Shown one piece after another: positions 1 to 9,750 of a stretch of 64,000 bases of DNA. The notes under the pieces are model-generated. The model was not told the DNA's origin. It ran no database searches and saw only the letters and a program-made list of their open reading frames with translations. Source of the stretch: Azospirillum sp. TSH64 (GTDB lineage: Bacteria; Pseudomonadota; Alphaproteobacteria; Azospirillales; Azospirillaceae); NCBI RefSeq assembly GCF_003116035.1, contig NZ_LGQW01000015.1, positions 5,592,789 through 5,656,788 on the forward strand, given 5' to 3'. Position 1 is the first letter of the stretch, and every line of letters begins with the position of its first letter. A program made the translations under genes and the position numbers.

Positions 1-50
1 GGATTGAAGTCTCCCGATTGAAAGGCGCAGGTCCTGTTAAATTGGCCCCG

Positions 51-833
51 CTAAATCGGGAGCGCTTCCGCGTCGCGCAGCACCCGCTCCGCCTCCGGGC
101 TATAGCCGCCTTCGGCCCTGTGCACCGTCAGGCCGGCGGTCAGGCGGGCCGGCGCCCTGCCGCCCTTGCGCGCGACCAGCAGCAGCCGCTTGGCCTCCAC
201 CCCCGGCTTGGGCCACAGCGGCACCAGGACCAGGCTGCCGAAGCGGCCGCGCAGTGCCTGCAGGATGTCGTCGATCCGGTCGGCGCGGTGGACCATGGTC
301 AGGGTGCCGCGCGGCTTCAGCATGCGGTTGGCGAAGCGCACCCAGTCGGCCAGTTGCGCCGTCCCTTCGACATTCGCGGCGGCCTTCCAGCCGTCGGGCG
401 GGACGCTGGCGGCACCGGCCTTCAGATAGGGCGGGTTCATCATCACCCGGTCGAATCCGGCGCTGCCGAGCGCGTCCGGCGGTGCCAGCAGGTCGCCTTC
501 CACCACCGTCACCCGCTCCGCGACACCGCTGAGCGTGGCATTGCGGCGGGCGAAGGCGCAGGCGTCGGCCCGCTGTTCCAGCCCCACAACAGACACACCC
601 GGCACCCGGACGGCGAGGCAGAGTGCCGCAGCCCCGGTGCCGGTGCCGACATCCAGCACCCGCTCGCCGTCGCCGGCGGCGGTGATGGCGGCGAGGAAGA
701 CCGGATCGATGGCCGCGCGATAGCCGCCGTCGGGCTGGAGCAGCCTGACCCGGCCGTTCAGCAGGAAATCCACGGGTAAAGCCACTGGCGCTTCGATGCT
801 TTGTTCCGGAACCGGAAGGATCGTGTCGTTCAC
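51..833 (-). CDS. TrmN6-like tRNA/DNA (adenine-N6) methyltransferase
   Basis: A SAM-dependent methyltransferase of 260 residues with a Rossmann fold. The SAM-binding loop DVGTGTGAAAL lies near residue 61, and the catalytic NPPY tetrad typical of N6-adenine and N5-glutamine methyltransferases is near residue 133. Length and arrangement fit the YfiC/TrmN6 family, which methylates A37 of tRNA-Val in Escherichia coli. The target here is inferred. A FLLNGRVRLLQP stretch before the SAM loop matches the N-terminal signature of this family. The start codon overlaps the stop of the upstream DUF2007 gene by 4 bases, so the two are probably translationally coupled. A 16S rRNA or protein methyltransferase is less likely because of the length and the N-terminal signature. 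Confidence 0.85.
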   Translation of the reverse strand: MNDTILPVPEQSIEAPVALPVDFLLNGRVRLLQPDGGYRAAIDPVFLAAITAAGDGERVLDVGTGTGAAALCLAVRVPGVSVVGLEQRADACAFARRNATLSGVAERVTVVEGDLLAPPDALGSAGFDRVMMNPPYLKAGAASVPPDGWKAAANVEGTAQLADWVRFANRMLKPRGTLTMVHRADRIDDILQALRGRFGSLVLVPLWPKPGVEAKRLLLVARKGGRAPARLTAGLTVHRAEGGYSPEAERVLRDAEALPI

Positions 834-1036
834 GCTTCGCCGGCCTCGCGCAGGATGCGGACGGCCTGTGCGGCGTCGTCCGTATCGACCATCAGCCGCC
901 GCGGAATGGCACCGATCGATCCCTCAAGGATGCTGGTGTAGCTGTCCAGCACGATGGCCTCGATCCCGGCATCGGCAAGCAGGGCGACCAGCCAGGACAG
1001 GCGGACGGGATCGGTGGTGCGCAGCAGTTCGGTCAT
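830..1036 (-). CDS. DUF2007 family small protein
   Basis: A 68-residue protein with the DUF2007 pattern: an N-terminal ELLRTTDPVRLSWLVALLADAGI helix and a C-terminal LMVDTDDAAQAVRILREAG segment. The fold resembles small ferredoxin-like sensor domains, and the family is often labelled putative signal-transducing protein without biochemical proof. It sits immediately upstream of, and overlaps by 4 bases, the TrmN6-like methyltransferase gene. It is divergent from the polyprenyl diphosphate synthase gene. No catalytic residues are evident. The function is unknown. Confidence 0.8.
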   Translation of the reverse strand: MTELLRTTDPVRLSWLVALLADAGIEAIVLDSYTSILEGSIGAIPRRLMVDTDDAAQAVRILREAGEA

Positions 1037-1141
1037 GGTTTCTCGAAAGGACGGGCGTCTCGAAATAACGGCCCCCTGCGGACTTGACCGAAGAGCCTAG
1101 GCCGTTATGCTCCCTAGCGCAAATTCTGGCGTCAATCATCC

Positions 1142-2170
1142 GTGGAGTCGACCTTGGCGGTCGTGACCAACTTCGAGCCGAAACGGCGCAAGTCTACCCC
1201 GCTCGACGACCTGACCGCTTTGGTGGCCGAGGACCTCAGCGCCGTCAACCAGATCATCCTCGACCGCATGCAGTCGCAGGTCGAGATGATTCCCCAGCTG
1301 GCCGGCTATCTGATCGCCGCCGGCGGCAAGCGCCTGCGTCCGGTGCTGACGCTGGCGGCCGCCAACCTGTGCGGCTACCAGGGCGAGCATCACCGGCTGC
1401 TGGCCGCGGTGGTGGAGTTCATCCACAGCGCGACCCTGCTGCACGACGACGTAGTCGACGAGAGCGACCTGCGCCGCGGCATGGCCTCGGCCAACGCGGT
1501 GTTCGGCAACAAGGCCAGCGTGCTGGTCGGCGATTTCCTGTTCTCCCGCGCCTTCGAGATGATGGTGGAGGTGCAGTCGCTCGACGTGCTGCGCATCCTG
1601 TCCGGTGCCTCCGCCATCATCGCCGAGGGCGAGGTGCTGCAGCTGCGCACCACCAACGACACCGAGACCAGCGAGCAGGCCTATCTCGAGGTCATCAAGG
1701 GCAAGACGGCGGAGCTGTTCGCCGCCGCCTGCCGCGTCGGCGCCGTCGTCGCCAACCGCCCGCAGGCGGAGGAGCTGGCGCTCTACGATTACGGCATGAA
1801 TCTCGGCATCGCCTTCCAGCTGGTCGACGACGTGCTGGATTATTCGGCCCTGCAGGCGAAGCTCGGCAAGACGGTCGGCGACGATTTCCGCGAGGGCAAG
1901 ATCACCCTGCCGGTGGTGCTGGCCTTCCGCCGCGGCAATGACGAGGAACGTGCCTTCTGGCGCCGGGTGATGGAGGAGCTGGACCAGAAGGACGGCGACC
2001 TCGAACATGCCCAGGCGCTGATGGCCCGCCACAATGCCCTGAAGGACACGGTGGAGCGTGCGCGCCATTACGGCTCCATCGCCCGCGACAGCCTTGGGCT
2101 GTTCGCCGACGGCCCGGTCAAGCAGGCGCTGCTGGAAGTCATTGATTTCGTGATCGATCGCGATTTCTGA
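1142..2170 (+). CDS. ispB: Long-chain polyprenyl diphosphate synthase (octa-/decaprenyl type)
   Basis: An E-type trans-prenyltransferase that extends farnesyl diphosphate with isopentenyl units to give the side chain of ubiquinone. The protein has 342 residues with both aspartate-rich motifs: LLHDDVVDE at 99-107 (first motif) and DDVLD at 229-233 (second motif). It also has GGKRLRP at 61-67 for substrate binding. Small residues (Ala97, Thr98) just ahead of the first motif agree with a long-chain product. Decaprenyl (Q10) is expected for an alphaproteobacterium, but chain length cannot be read from sequence alone. The start is GTG; a second in-frame GTG at 1163 is an alternative. It is monocistronic and divergent from the DUF2007/methyltransferase pair. 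Confidence 0.93.
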   Translation: MESTLAVVTNFEPKRRKSTPLDDLTALVAEDLSAVNQIILDRMQSQVEMIPQLAGYLIAAGGKRLRPVLTLAAANLCGYQGEHHRLLAAVVEFIHSATLLHDDVVDESDLRRGMASANAVFGNKASVLVGDFLFSRAFEMMVEVQSLDVLRILSGASAIIAEGEVLQLRTTNDTETSEQAYLEVIKGKTAELFAAACRVGAVVANRPQAEELALYDYGMNLGIAFQLVDDVLDYSALQAKLGKTVGDDFREGKITLPVVLAFRRGNDEERAFWRRVMEELDQKDGDLEHAQALMARHNALKDTVERARHYGSIARDSLGLFADGPVKQALLEVIDFVIDRDF

Positions 2171-2232
2171 CAAGGCTGCGGCGAGGGTGGATCGACGGTC
2201 CTGATCTTTTTGACGATGACGCATTTTTTGCG

Positions 2233-2261
2233 TTGCGCACCCGGTCCGGACCGTTTATACA
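2233..2261 (+). promoter_or_regulatory. Candidate sigma-70-type promoter for tRNA-Pro
   Basis: TTGCGC at 2233-2238 and TATACA at 2256-2261 are separated by exactly 17 bases. The spacer holds a perfect 12-base palindrome (CGGTCCGGACCG, 2242-2253). The predicted start of transcription is about 50 bases upstream of the tRNA. Position and spacing support the assignment; the palindrome may be chance in GC-rich DNA. Confidence 0.55.
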
Positions 2262-2316
2262 CCCGCTCCACCGACGGACGGCGCACTTCAGGGTGACAGG
2301 CCGGCGGTGACAGGAC

Positions 2317-2393
2317 CGGAGAGTAGCTCAGCCTGGTAGAGCACTGCTTTCGGGAGGCAGGGGCCGGAGGTTCGAATCCTCTCTCTCCGACCA
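2317..2393 (+). tRNA. tRNA-Pro (anticodon CGG)
   Basis: A 77-base cloverleaf. The acceptor stem CGGAGAG (2317-2323) pairs with CTCTCCG (2383-2389), followed by discriminator A and an encoded CCA (2391-2393). The D stem is GCTC/GAGC, and the anticodon stem CTGCT/GGCAG closes the loop TTCGGGA. The anticodon is CGG at 2351-2353, which decodes CCG. The T arm contains the GGTTCGAATCC core. The CGG start of the acceptor stem is usual for bacterial tRNA-Pro. Confidence 0.96.
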
Positions 2394-2402
2394 TAAGGAC
2401 AA

Positions 2403-2428
2403 GGGCTTCCGGAGAAATCCGGGAGCCC
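2403..2428 (+). terminator. Hairpin terminator after tRNA-Pro
   Basis: GGGCTTCCGGA (2403-2413) pairs with TCCGGGAGCCC (2418-2428) with one G-U pair across a GAAA tetraloop. A T-rich stretch follows at 2429-2439. It lies 10 bases after the tRNA CCA end. Confidence 0.75.
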
Positions 2429-2483
2429 TTCGTCATTTTGGGCCATCGTCTCGGGGCCATCGCTTCAGGGCCGCGCCAGACCC

Positions 2484-3302
2484 TCACACCGTGCACAGGA
2501 AACGCCGCTCCGTCCCTTCCAGCACCAGGGCGGTCAGGCGGTTGGTGGCGTAGGCGCCGGTGTCGATGCCGATGCGGTTGGGCAGCAGTTCCGGTTCCGG
2601 CGCGATGGTGTGGCCATGGACGACCATTTTGCCATGGTCGGCGCGCGACGCCAGGAAGGTCTCGCGGATCCACAGCCGGTCCTGGTCCTCCTGCCGGTCG
2701 AGCGGGACGCCAGGACGGACGCCGGCATGGACGAAGTGGTAGTCGCCGATGGTCAGATGGTTGCGCAGGCCCGTCAGGAAGGCACGGTGATTGGCGGGCA
2801 GCAGGCTGTTCAGCATCAGCTGCGCTTGTTGTAGATGTTCAACCGGCGCATCGGGGTCGGGGGCCGGGATGCCGTAGCTCTCCAGGGTCGCGTCGCCGCC
2901 ATAGGTCAGCCAGCCGGGGGCGACGCGCAGGTCTGACAGGAAGCCCAGCATCGTGTCCTCATGGTTGCCGCGCAGGAACACGGCGCCGAAGGCCGGCGGC
3001 AGCCCGCAGGCCAGCCGTTCGATCACCAGCCGCGAATCCGGGCCGCGGTCGACGTAATCACCGAGGAAGACGAGGTATTTCAGCAGGTTCGGCGCCTGGT
3101 CGGCATCGCGGGCGATCTGGCCCAGCATCTGGTCCAAGAGGTCGAGCCGGCCATGGATGTCGCCGACCGCATAGACGCGCATGCCGCGCGGCACCGTCGC
3201 CGGTCCGGTCCGCCCGGCCGAGGAAACGCTCGACGTGGCGTCAGCCCACAGTTTCCGTGCCAAGCTCAACACGCGGCAGTTCTCGTTTTTGTCACAGTTC
3301 AC
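2484..3302 (-). CDS. Metallophosphoesterase, serine/threonine protein phosphatase type
   Basis: A calcineurin-like phosphoesterase of 272 residues. The three metal-binding signatures are present in order: GDIHGR (about 47-52), GDYVDRGPDS (about 84-93) and RGNHE (about 116-120). A later H-x-H-x pattern (VVHGHTIAPEPE) supplies the remaining ligands. The GDYVDRG form places it with PPP-family protein phosphatases and bacterial ApaH-like enzymes rather than nucleases. The start is GTG, with about 40 residues before the first motif, as in related alphaproteobacterial phosphatases. An internal ATG at 3182 would remove that extension. The substrate is not known from context. Confidence 0.85.
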   Translation of the reverse strand: MNCDKNENCRVLSLARKLWADATSSVSSAGRTGPATVPRGMRVYAVGDIHGRLDLLDQMLGQIARDADQAPNLLKYLVFLGDYVDRGPDSRLVIERLACGLPPAFGAVFLRGNHEDTMLGFLSDLRVAPGWLTYGGDATLESYGIPAPDPDAPVEHLQQAQLMLNSLLPANHRAFLTGLRNHLTIGDYHFVHAGVRPGVPLDRQEDQDRLWIRETFLASRADHGKMVVHGHTIAPEPELLPNRIGIDTGAYATNRLTALVLEGTERRFLCTV

Positions 3303-3572
3303 CCACTCAGCTGTGTCCGGGCCGCCGGCTCTTCAAGGGGGCGACGGGGCTTCTTCTGTTGCACCGCATTCACGCCATTCGAGGCGATGGCGAGCACTTC
3401 GGCGAGGGTGACGGTCCGGCCGCTGTAACGGGCATGTGGTTTCAATCCATTGCGAAACGAAGGGCTTCGGCGATTCCACTTTGACATGGAGGGGGGACGC
3501 GGTGAACTCTTCGGTCGATCAGAGCGGACCCGATCCGCAGTGCGTCCAGCCAAAAAAGGCCCCCGCAGCATC

Positions 3573-4835
3573 ATGACCAACGACCATAAGAACCGCTCCA
3601 CCGGAGGATTCGCCCTTTCCCGCCGCACGCTGGGGCAGGCCGCCATTGCCGGCGGCGTGCTGGCCGGCTTCGGCCGTGCGCCGGTCTTCGCGCAGGACAC
3701 CACGCTCAAGGTCGGCGTGCTGCTGCCGCGTTCCGGCCTGCTGGCCCAGGCGGGCCAGGCCTGCCAGCGCGGCGCCGACATCGCGCCGGCGGTGCTGTCC
3801 GAACTCGGCTACAAGGTCGAGGTGATGTCGGCCGACACCGAATCGAACGCCGACGTCGCCCGTTCGCGCACGGAAAAGCTGATCAACGACGGCGCCCATG
3901 TTATCGTCGGCGCCTTCGACAGCGGCCAGACCGCCGCCGCCGCCCAGGTCTGCGAACAGCGCGGCGTGCCGCTGGTGATGAACATCGCCGCCGCCGACAA
4001 GCTGACCGAGCAGGGCTACAAGACCGTCTTCCGCAACTTCCCGACCTCCACCATGCTGGTGACGAACGGGATGTCGCTGATGAAGGACCTGTTCGCCGCC
4101 ACCGGCACCACGCCGAAGACCGCCGTGTTCCTGCACGCCAACGACACCTTCGGCATGGCGAACAAGGCCGCCATCGACGCGCTGTTCCCCAAGCTGGACA
4201 TGCCATTCCAGATCGTGGAGTCGATCTCCTACGATCCCAAGGCGCAGGATCTGGCGGTCGAGGTGGCGAAGGCCAAGGGCACCGGGGCCGAGCTTGCCAT
4301 CGTCACCACCCGCGCCAACGACGCCATCATGATGGTGCGCGAGATGGTGAAGCAGCGCTGGGAGCCCAAGGGCATCGTCTCCCCCGGCTCGCCCGGCCTC
4401 TATGACGAGCAGTTCTACAAGGTGCTGGGCAAATACGCCGACTTCGCCATCACCAACCTGCCCTGGTACGATCCCAAGGCTGCGATGACCAAGCGGGTCG
4501 AGGCGGCCTTCAAGAAGCAGTTCCCGAACGACCGCTTCGAGGGCTATGCCTTCAACGTCGCCTTCACCTTCGAGGCGATCCTGATCGCCGCCGACGCCTT
4601 CAAGCGCACCGGCACGGCGGAAGCATCGGCGATGCTGGCGGCCCTGCGCCAGACCAACCTGTCTGACAAACTGATGGTCGGCCCGGCGATCACTTTCGAC
4701 GACAAGGGCCAGAACACCAACCTGATCTCCGCCTGCATCCAGAACCACAAGCTGCGCCCGACCGTGGTGCTGCCGAAGGCCTCGGCCGAAGCAGAGCCGG
4801 TGTTCCCGATGCCGGGCTGGGGCAAGCGGGCGTAA
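3573..4835 (+). CDS. Tat-exported HAAT-type (branched-chain amino acid-like) ABC substrate-binding protein
   Basis: A periplasmic binding protein of 420 residues of the LivK/Peripla_BP_6 type. The N-terminus carries a twin-arginine signal (SRRTLGQAAIAGG, then AQ-DTT as the likely cleavage region), followed by LKVGVLLPRSG, the usual first strand of the family. ATG 3573 was chosen because it places the Tat signal about 18 residues in; upstream in-frame sequence looks non-coding. No permease or ATPase gene lies beside it, so it either serves a transporter encoded elsewhere or acts as a sensor. The ligand is unknown; amino acids, amides, urea and aromatic acids are all bound by members of this family. 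Confidence 0.88.
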   Translation: MTNDHKNRSTGGFALSRRTLGQAAIAGGVLAGFGRAPVFAQDTTLKVGVLLPRSGLLAQAGQACQRGADIAPAVLSELGYKVEVMSADTESNADVARSRTEKLINDGAHVIVGAFDSGQTAAAAQVCEQRGVPLVMNIAAADKLTEQGYKTVFRNFPTSTMLVTNGMSLMKDLFAATGTTPKTAVFLHANDTFGMANKAAIDALFPKLDMPFQIVESISYDPKAQDLAVEVAKAKGTGAELAIVTTRANDAIMMVREMVKQRWEPKGIVSPGSPGLYDEQFYKVLGKYADFAITNLPWYDPKAAMTKRVEAAFKKQFPNDRFEGYAFNVAFTFEAILIAADAFKRTGTAEASAMLAALRQTNLSDKLMVGPAITFDDKGQNTNLISACIQNHKLRPTVVLPKASAEAEPVFPMPGWGKRA

Positions 4836-4852
4836 GCCGGTCCTCTTGTGAC

Positions 4853-4881
4853 GCCCTCTCCCCCGTTCCGGGGGAGAGGGC
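4853..4881. terminator. Perfect hairpin between convergent genes
   Basis: GCCCTCTCCCCC (4853-4864) and GGGGGAGAGGGC (4870-4881) form a perfect 12-pair stem with a 5-base loop, in the 50-base gap between two convergent genes. There is no T-tract. The stem resembles half of the REP-like repeats found elsewhere in this window (CCCTCTCCCC/GGGGAGAGGG), so it may be a lone copy acting as a transcription end. Confidence 0.6.
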
Positions 4882-4885
4882 TGCT

Positions 4886-5530
4886 TCAGCTCCCCGGCGC
4901 CCGCGGTGCGCTCCAGTTGCGCAGCACGCTCACCACGCGCAGCACGAACACCGCCAGCGCACCGACCACCGCGACCGGCACCGGCGGCAGGTCCAGGCGG
5001 TTGCCGGCGATCACCACCGCGGCCCCCAGCAGCGAGGCCATGGCATAGATCTCCTCGCGCAGCACCCGCGGCACCTCCGCCACCAGCAGGTCGCGCATCG
5101 CCCCGCCGCCGCAGGCCGTCATCACTCCCAGAAGGGCGGCCGGCAGCGGGCTCAGCCCATAGGCCAGCGCCTTGCCGCAGCCGGCGACGGTGAACAGCCC
5201 GAGGCCGGCGGCGTCCAGCACCATCACCGGCTTGCCCAGCCGGTTGATCGGGCCATGGAACAGGAAGGCGGTCAGCCCGGCGGCCAGCGCCACCATCAGA
5301 TAGCTGTCGTCGCGCAGGCTGGCCGGCGGCAGCGCGCCGATCAGCAGGTCGCGCACCACGCCGCCGGCCAGCGCCGCCGCCAGCGACAACACCATCACCC
5401 CGAACAGGTCGAGCCGCTTGCGCACCGCCAGCGTGCCGCCGCTGAGGCCGAAGACGAACACGCCGATGAAATCCATCACCGTCAGCAGGGCGGAGAGGTC
5501 GGTCGGCATCGGAATGGGAAGCGGCGGCAT
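4886..5530 (-). CDS. TRIC/UPF0126 family trimeric cation channel
   Basis: An inner-membrane protein of 214 residues with about seven hydrophobic helices in two inverted repeats of the UPF0126 domain (YicG-like). Each repeat holds the family signature: DFIGVFVFGLSGGTLAVRK...GGVVRDLL in the first, and LDAAGLGLFTVAG...ACGGGAMRDLL in the second. Bacterial homologues of animal TRIC channels conduct monovalent cations as trimers; some annotators list the family as glycine transporters. The gene stands alone on this strand, convergent with the preceding binding protein. Confidence 0.88.
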   Translation of the reverse strand: MPPLPIPMPTDLSALLTVMDFIGVFVFGLSGGTLAVRKRLDLFGVMVLSLAAALAGGVVRDLLIGALPPASLRDDSYLMVALAAGLTAFLFHGPINRLGKPVMVLDAAGLGLFTVAGCGKALAYGLSPLPAALLGVMTACGGGAMRDLLVAEVPRVLREEIYAMASLLGAAVVIAGNRLDLPPVPVAVVGALAVFVLRVVSVLRNWSAPRAPGS

Positions 5531-5603
5531 GGGCGGGCTCTGGCAAAGTCGTGTGCCCAGCGATTGAGCACAGCCGCGCCCGCCGCGCCAAGCGAAACCT
5601 CCG

Positions 5604-6185
5604 CTACACCGTGTCGGGCACCGACAACCGGATGCCCATCCGCCGCGCCTCCAGCATGAAGGCGCGGGTCATCTGCAACAGGTCGGTGCGCCAGTAGAGC
5701 TGGGTCAGCGGCTCGTCCAGGAAGTCTTCCGGCAGCATGGCGTAGCAATAGGTCTCCACCACCCGGATCTCCTGTTTCCAGGGATCGACGCCGTCGCGCC
5801 AGCCGATGGTCCAGCCGGCATGGCCGGCGCCGATGGCCCAGCGTTCGAAATGCGGGGCGATGGTGTTGCTGTCGATGGGGTCCTTCACCGGCACCTGATA
5901 GAGCGCGACGAAGCGCCGGACATTCAGCTGAAGCCGCATCAGCAGCGAATCGCCAAAGGCGCCAATGCGATAGAGGCAGTCGGGCGAGCCGGGGGCATGG
6001 CTGAAGGTCACCTCGGCCCGCCGCAGCTCGCTCAGCGGCGTGGCGGACGGGGCATCGGCCAGCGGCGGCGTCTCATACTCGACGGCCCGCAGATCCTCGA
6101 CCACGTCATGGGTCAGCATGTGGGAAACGCGGCTCTGCGCCTCGGCGATGGTCAGGCGGGTCAAGGGGCTGGTCCCTTCGGGCAA
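5604..6185 (-). CDS. Conserved hypothetical protein
   Basis: A 193-residue protein I do not recognise. It is soluble, with no signal peptide or membrane segment. It is rich in aromatic and acidic residues, with tryptophans clustered in RWAIGAGHAGWTIGWRDGVDPWKQE and helical C-terminal text (LYWRTDLLQMTRAFMLEARRMG). It is divergently placed against the copper ATPase operon and separated from it by the CueR promoter region, but nothing ties it to copper: there is no Cys or His metal motif. Codon use matches its neighbours, so it is probably a real lineage-specific gene. Confidence 0.65.
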   Translation of the reverse strand: MPEGTSPLTRLTIAEAQSRVSHMLTHDVVEDLRAVEYETPPLADAPSATPLSELRRAEVTFSHAPGSPDCLYRIGAFGDSLLMRLQLNVRRFVALYQVPVKDPIDSNTIAPHFERWAIGAGHAGWTIGWRDGVDPWKQEIRVVETYCYAMLPEDFLDEPLTQLYWRTDLLQMTRAFMLEARRMGIRLSVPDTV

Positions 6186-6262
6186 GTTGCAAAGCGGTCA
6201 GGAGACGAACGCCCTTTTCGGACTTTTGTTCAGGGGCCGGCCAATCTGCGGCGATCCGCCCC

Positions 6263-6293
6263 TTGACCTTCCAATTGCTGGAAGCCCCATATC
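6263..6293 (+). promoter_or_regulatory. CueR-type operator/promoter for the copper operon
   Basis: TTGACC (-35, 6263-6268) and CATATC (-10, 6288-6293) are separated by 19 bases, the overlong spacing used by MerR-family activators. The spacer carries the dyad CTTCC-N7-GGAAG (6268-6284), nearly identical to the known CueR consensus. The start codon of the copper ATPase is 34 bases further on. CueR would untwist this promoter when Cu(I) is bound. Because cueR is the second gene of the operon, it should be autoregulated. Confidence 0.88.
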
Positions 6294-6327
6294 CCGTCAT
6301 GCCGAGCGGAATCGAAGGAGAACCGGC

Positions 6328-8765
<2,438 letters not shown>

Positions 8766-8766
<1 letters not shown>

Positions 8767-9164
8767 TGAGAGACGGCATGACCATCGGCGACGCCGCCAA
8801 GGCATCGGGCGTCAACGCCAAGCTGATCCGCTATTACGAATCCATCGGCCTGATCCCTGAGGCCGGGCGGACGGCGTCGGGTTATCGCGTCTACAGCGAC
8901 CGTGACGTGAATGTGCTGCGCTTCGTCAAGCGGGCGCGGACGCTGGGCTTCGGGATCGAGCGCATCCAGAAGCTGGTCGGGCTGTGGCAGGACCGCTCGC
9001 GGTGCAGTTCCGAGGTCAAGCGGATCGCACTCCAGCACATCGACGAGCTGGAGGCGAAGATCGCCGAGTTGCAGGCGATGCGCGACACGCTGCATGAACT
9101 GGCCGACGCCTGCCACGGTGACGAGCGGCCGGACTGCCCGATCCTGAAGGATCTGGCGTCGTGA
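8766..9164 (+). CDS. cueR: Cu(I)-responsive MerR-family regulator CueR
   Basis: A 132-residue MerR-family activator. The N-terminal winged helix (TIGDAAKASGVNAKLIRYYESIGL) is followed by a dimerisation helix and the metal loop. Cys116 and Cys124 are separated by seven residues, matching the Cys112/Cys120 pair of Escherichia coli CueR that binds Cu(I) linearly. The start ATG overlaps the copA stop, so it is cotranscribed and probably translationally coupled. It should act on the 19-base-spacer promoter at 6263-6293, upstream of its own operon. ZntR and PbrR would carry extra Cys/His residues that are absent here. Confidence 0.95.
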
Positions 9165-9187
9165 AAGAAACTCCCCACGCGCGTTGT

Positions 9188-9227
9188 CCCCTCTCCCCCC
9201 TGGGGAGAGGGTTAGGGTGAGGGGGAT
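9188..9227. repeat. REP-like repeat, copy A
   Basis: CCCTCTCCCC and GGGGAGAGGG form a hairpin, followed by a TTAGGGTGAGGGGG tail. The copy lies just downstream of cueR. Copy B, in inverted orientation, follows about 60 bases later. The same unit occurs at 11855, 11931, 39382 and 39451. Confidence 0.8.
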
Positions 9228-9286
9228 GCGCGGCAAGGATTTTCAAAGGTCGCGCAGTCCCGGTCCCCAGTATATCCACCCCATGC

Positions 9287-9327
9287 CTCCCCCTCACCCC
9301 GACCCTCTCCCCGGGGGGAGAAAGGGA
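9287..9327. repeat. REP-like repeat, copy B (inverted relative to A)
   Basis: CCCCCTCACCCCGACCCTC leads into CCCC/GGGGGGAGAAAGGG. This is the reverse complement of the repeat unit, slightly diverged. With copy A it frames a spacer of about 60 bases (9228-9286) with no gene. Confidence 0.75.
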
Positions 9328-9418
9328 AATCCCCATGGTGAAAGCGCGTTGCCTACCGCTTCGTCTTCGGATCATGCGTGGAGTGACGGTCGGTCGCATC
9401 AATGCGCTTGCTCATGCC

Positions 9419-9604
9419 TCACCGATCCTGCTGGTAGCCCTGGTGGGTGGTGTTCTGCCGGCTGTTGCCCTGCTGGCCCTGCTCCTTGGTGTTGGGCGCG
9501 GCGCGGTTGCCGGTGCCGTCGTCGGGCGAGGCGCTGGCCGCCGGCTCGCCGGGGCCTTTATCGCTGCGGCCCTCGGGCGGGACGGGCGGGATGTGCTTGG
9601 TCAT
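9419..9604 (-). CDS. Small hydrophilic protein, probable EcfG-controlled stress protein
   Basis: A 61-residue disordered-looking protein rich in Gln, Asn, Pro, Ser and Gly (for example GNRAAPNTKEQGQQGNSRQN). There is no hydrophobic segment. Start ATG 9604 has AGGAG 8 bases upstream; a longer in-frame reading to 9712 would run through the promoter. A GGAAC-N17-GTT match to the EcfG general-stress promoter lies at 9640-9664 on this strand. Composition and promoter suggest a hydrophilin-like stress protein. I recognise no domain and the function is unknown. Confidence 0.6.
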   Translation of the reverse strand: MTKHIPPVPPEGRSDKGPGEPAASASPDDGTGNRAAPNTKEQGQQGNSRQNTTHQGYQQDR

Positions 9605-9639
9605 GGTGGCGCTCCTATTGTTGGCTCGCGTTCTCTTCC

Positions 9640-9664
9640 AACAGAAGGGCGTGGGACGGGTTCC
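9640..9664 (-). promoter_or_regulatory. EcfG-type general stress promoter
   Basis: On the minus strand GGAAC (9664-9660) and GTT (9642-9640) are separated by 17 bases, matching the EcfG consensus GGAAC-N16/17-(C)GTT. The start codon of the small hydrophilic protein is about 36 bases downstream of the -10 element. Confidence 0.6.
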
Positions 9665-9750
9665 GGCCGGACAGAGACCCAGCCCTGCGCCCGGCCTCCG
9701 CAATGCTTTCATGCGAAATTGCTGCGACCGCGCAGAGTGGATCGGACTCT

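Noticed and set aside
1136..2224. Long open frame on the minus strand opposite the polyprenyl synthase gene
   Set aside because: His/Gln/Arg/Gly-rich translation without family-like text; a product of high GC content opposite a well-supported gene. The same holds for the long minus- or plus-strand frames at 6106-8805, 17991-19898, 25911-27764, 42920-45409, 48652-51384 and 61349-63331.
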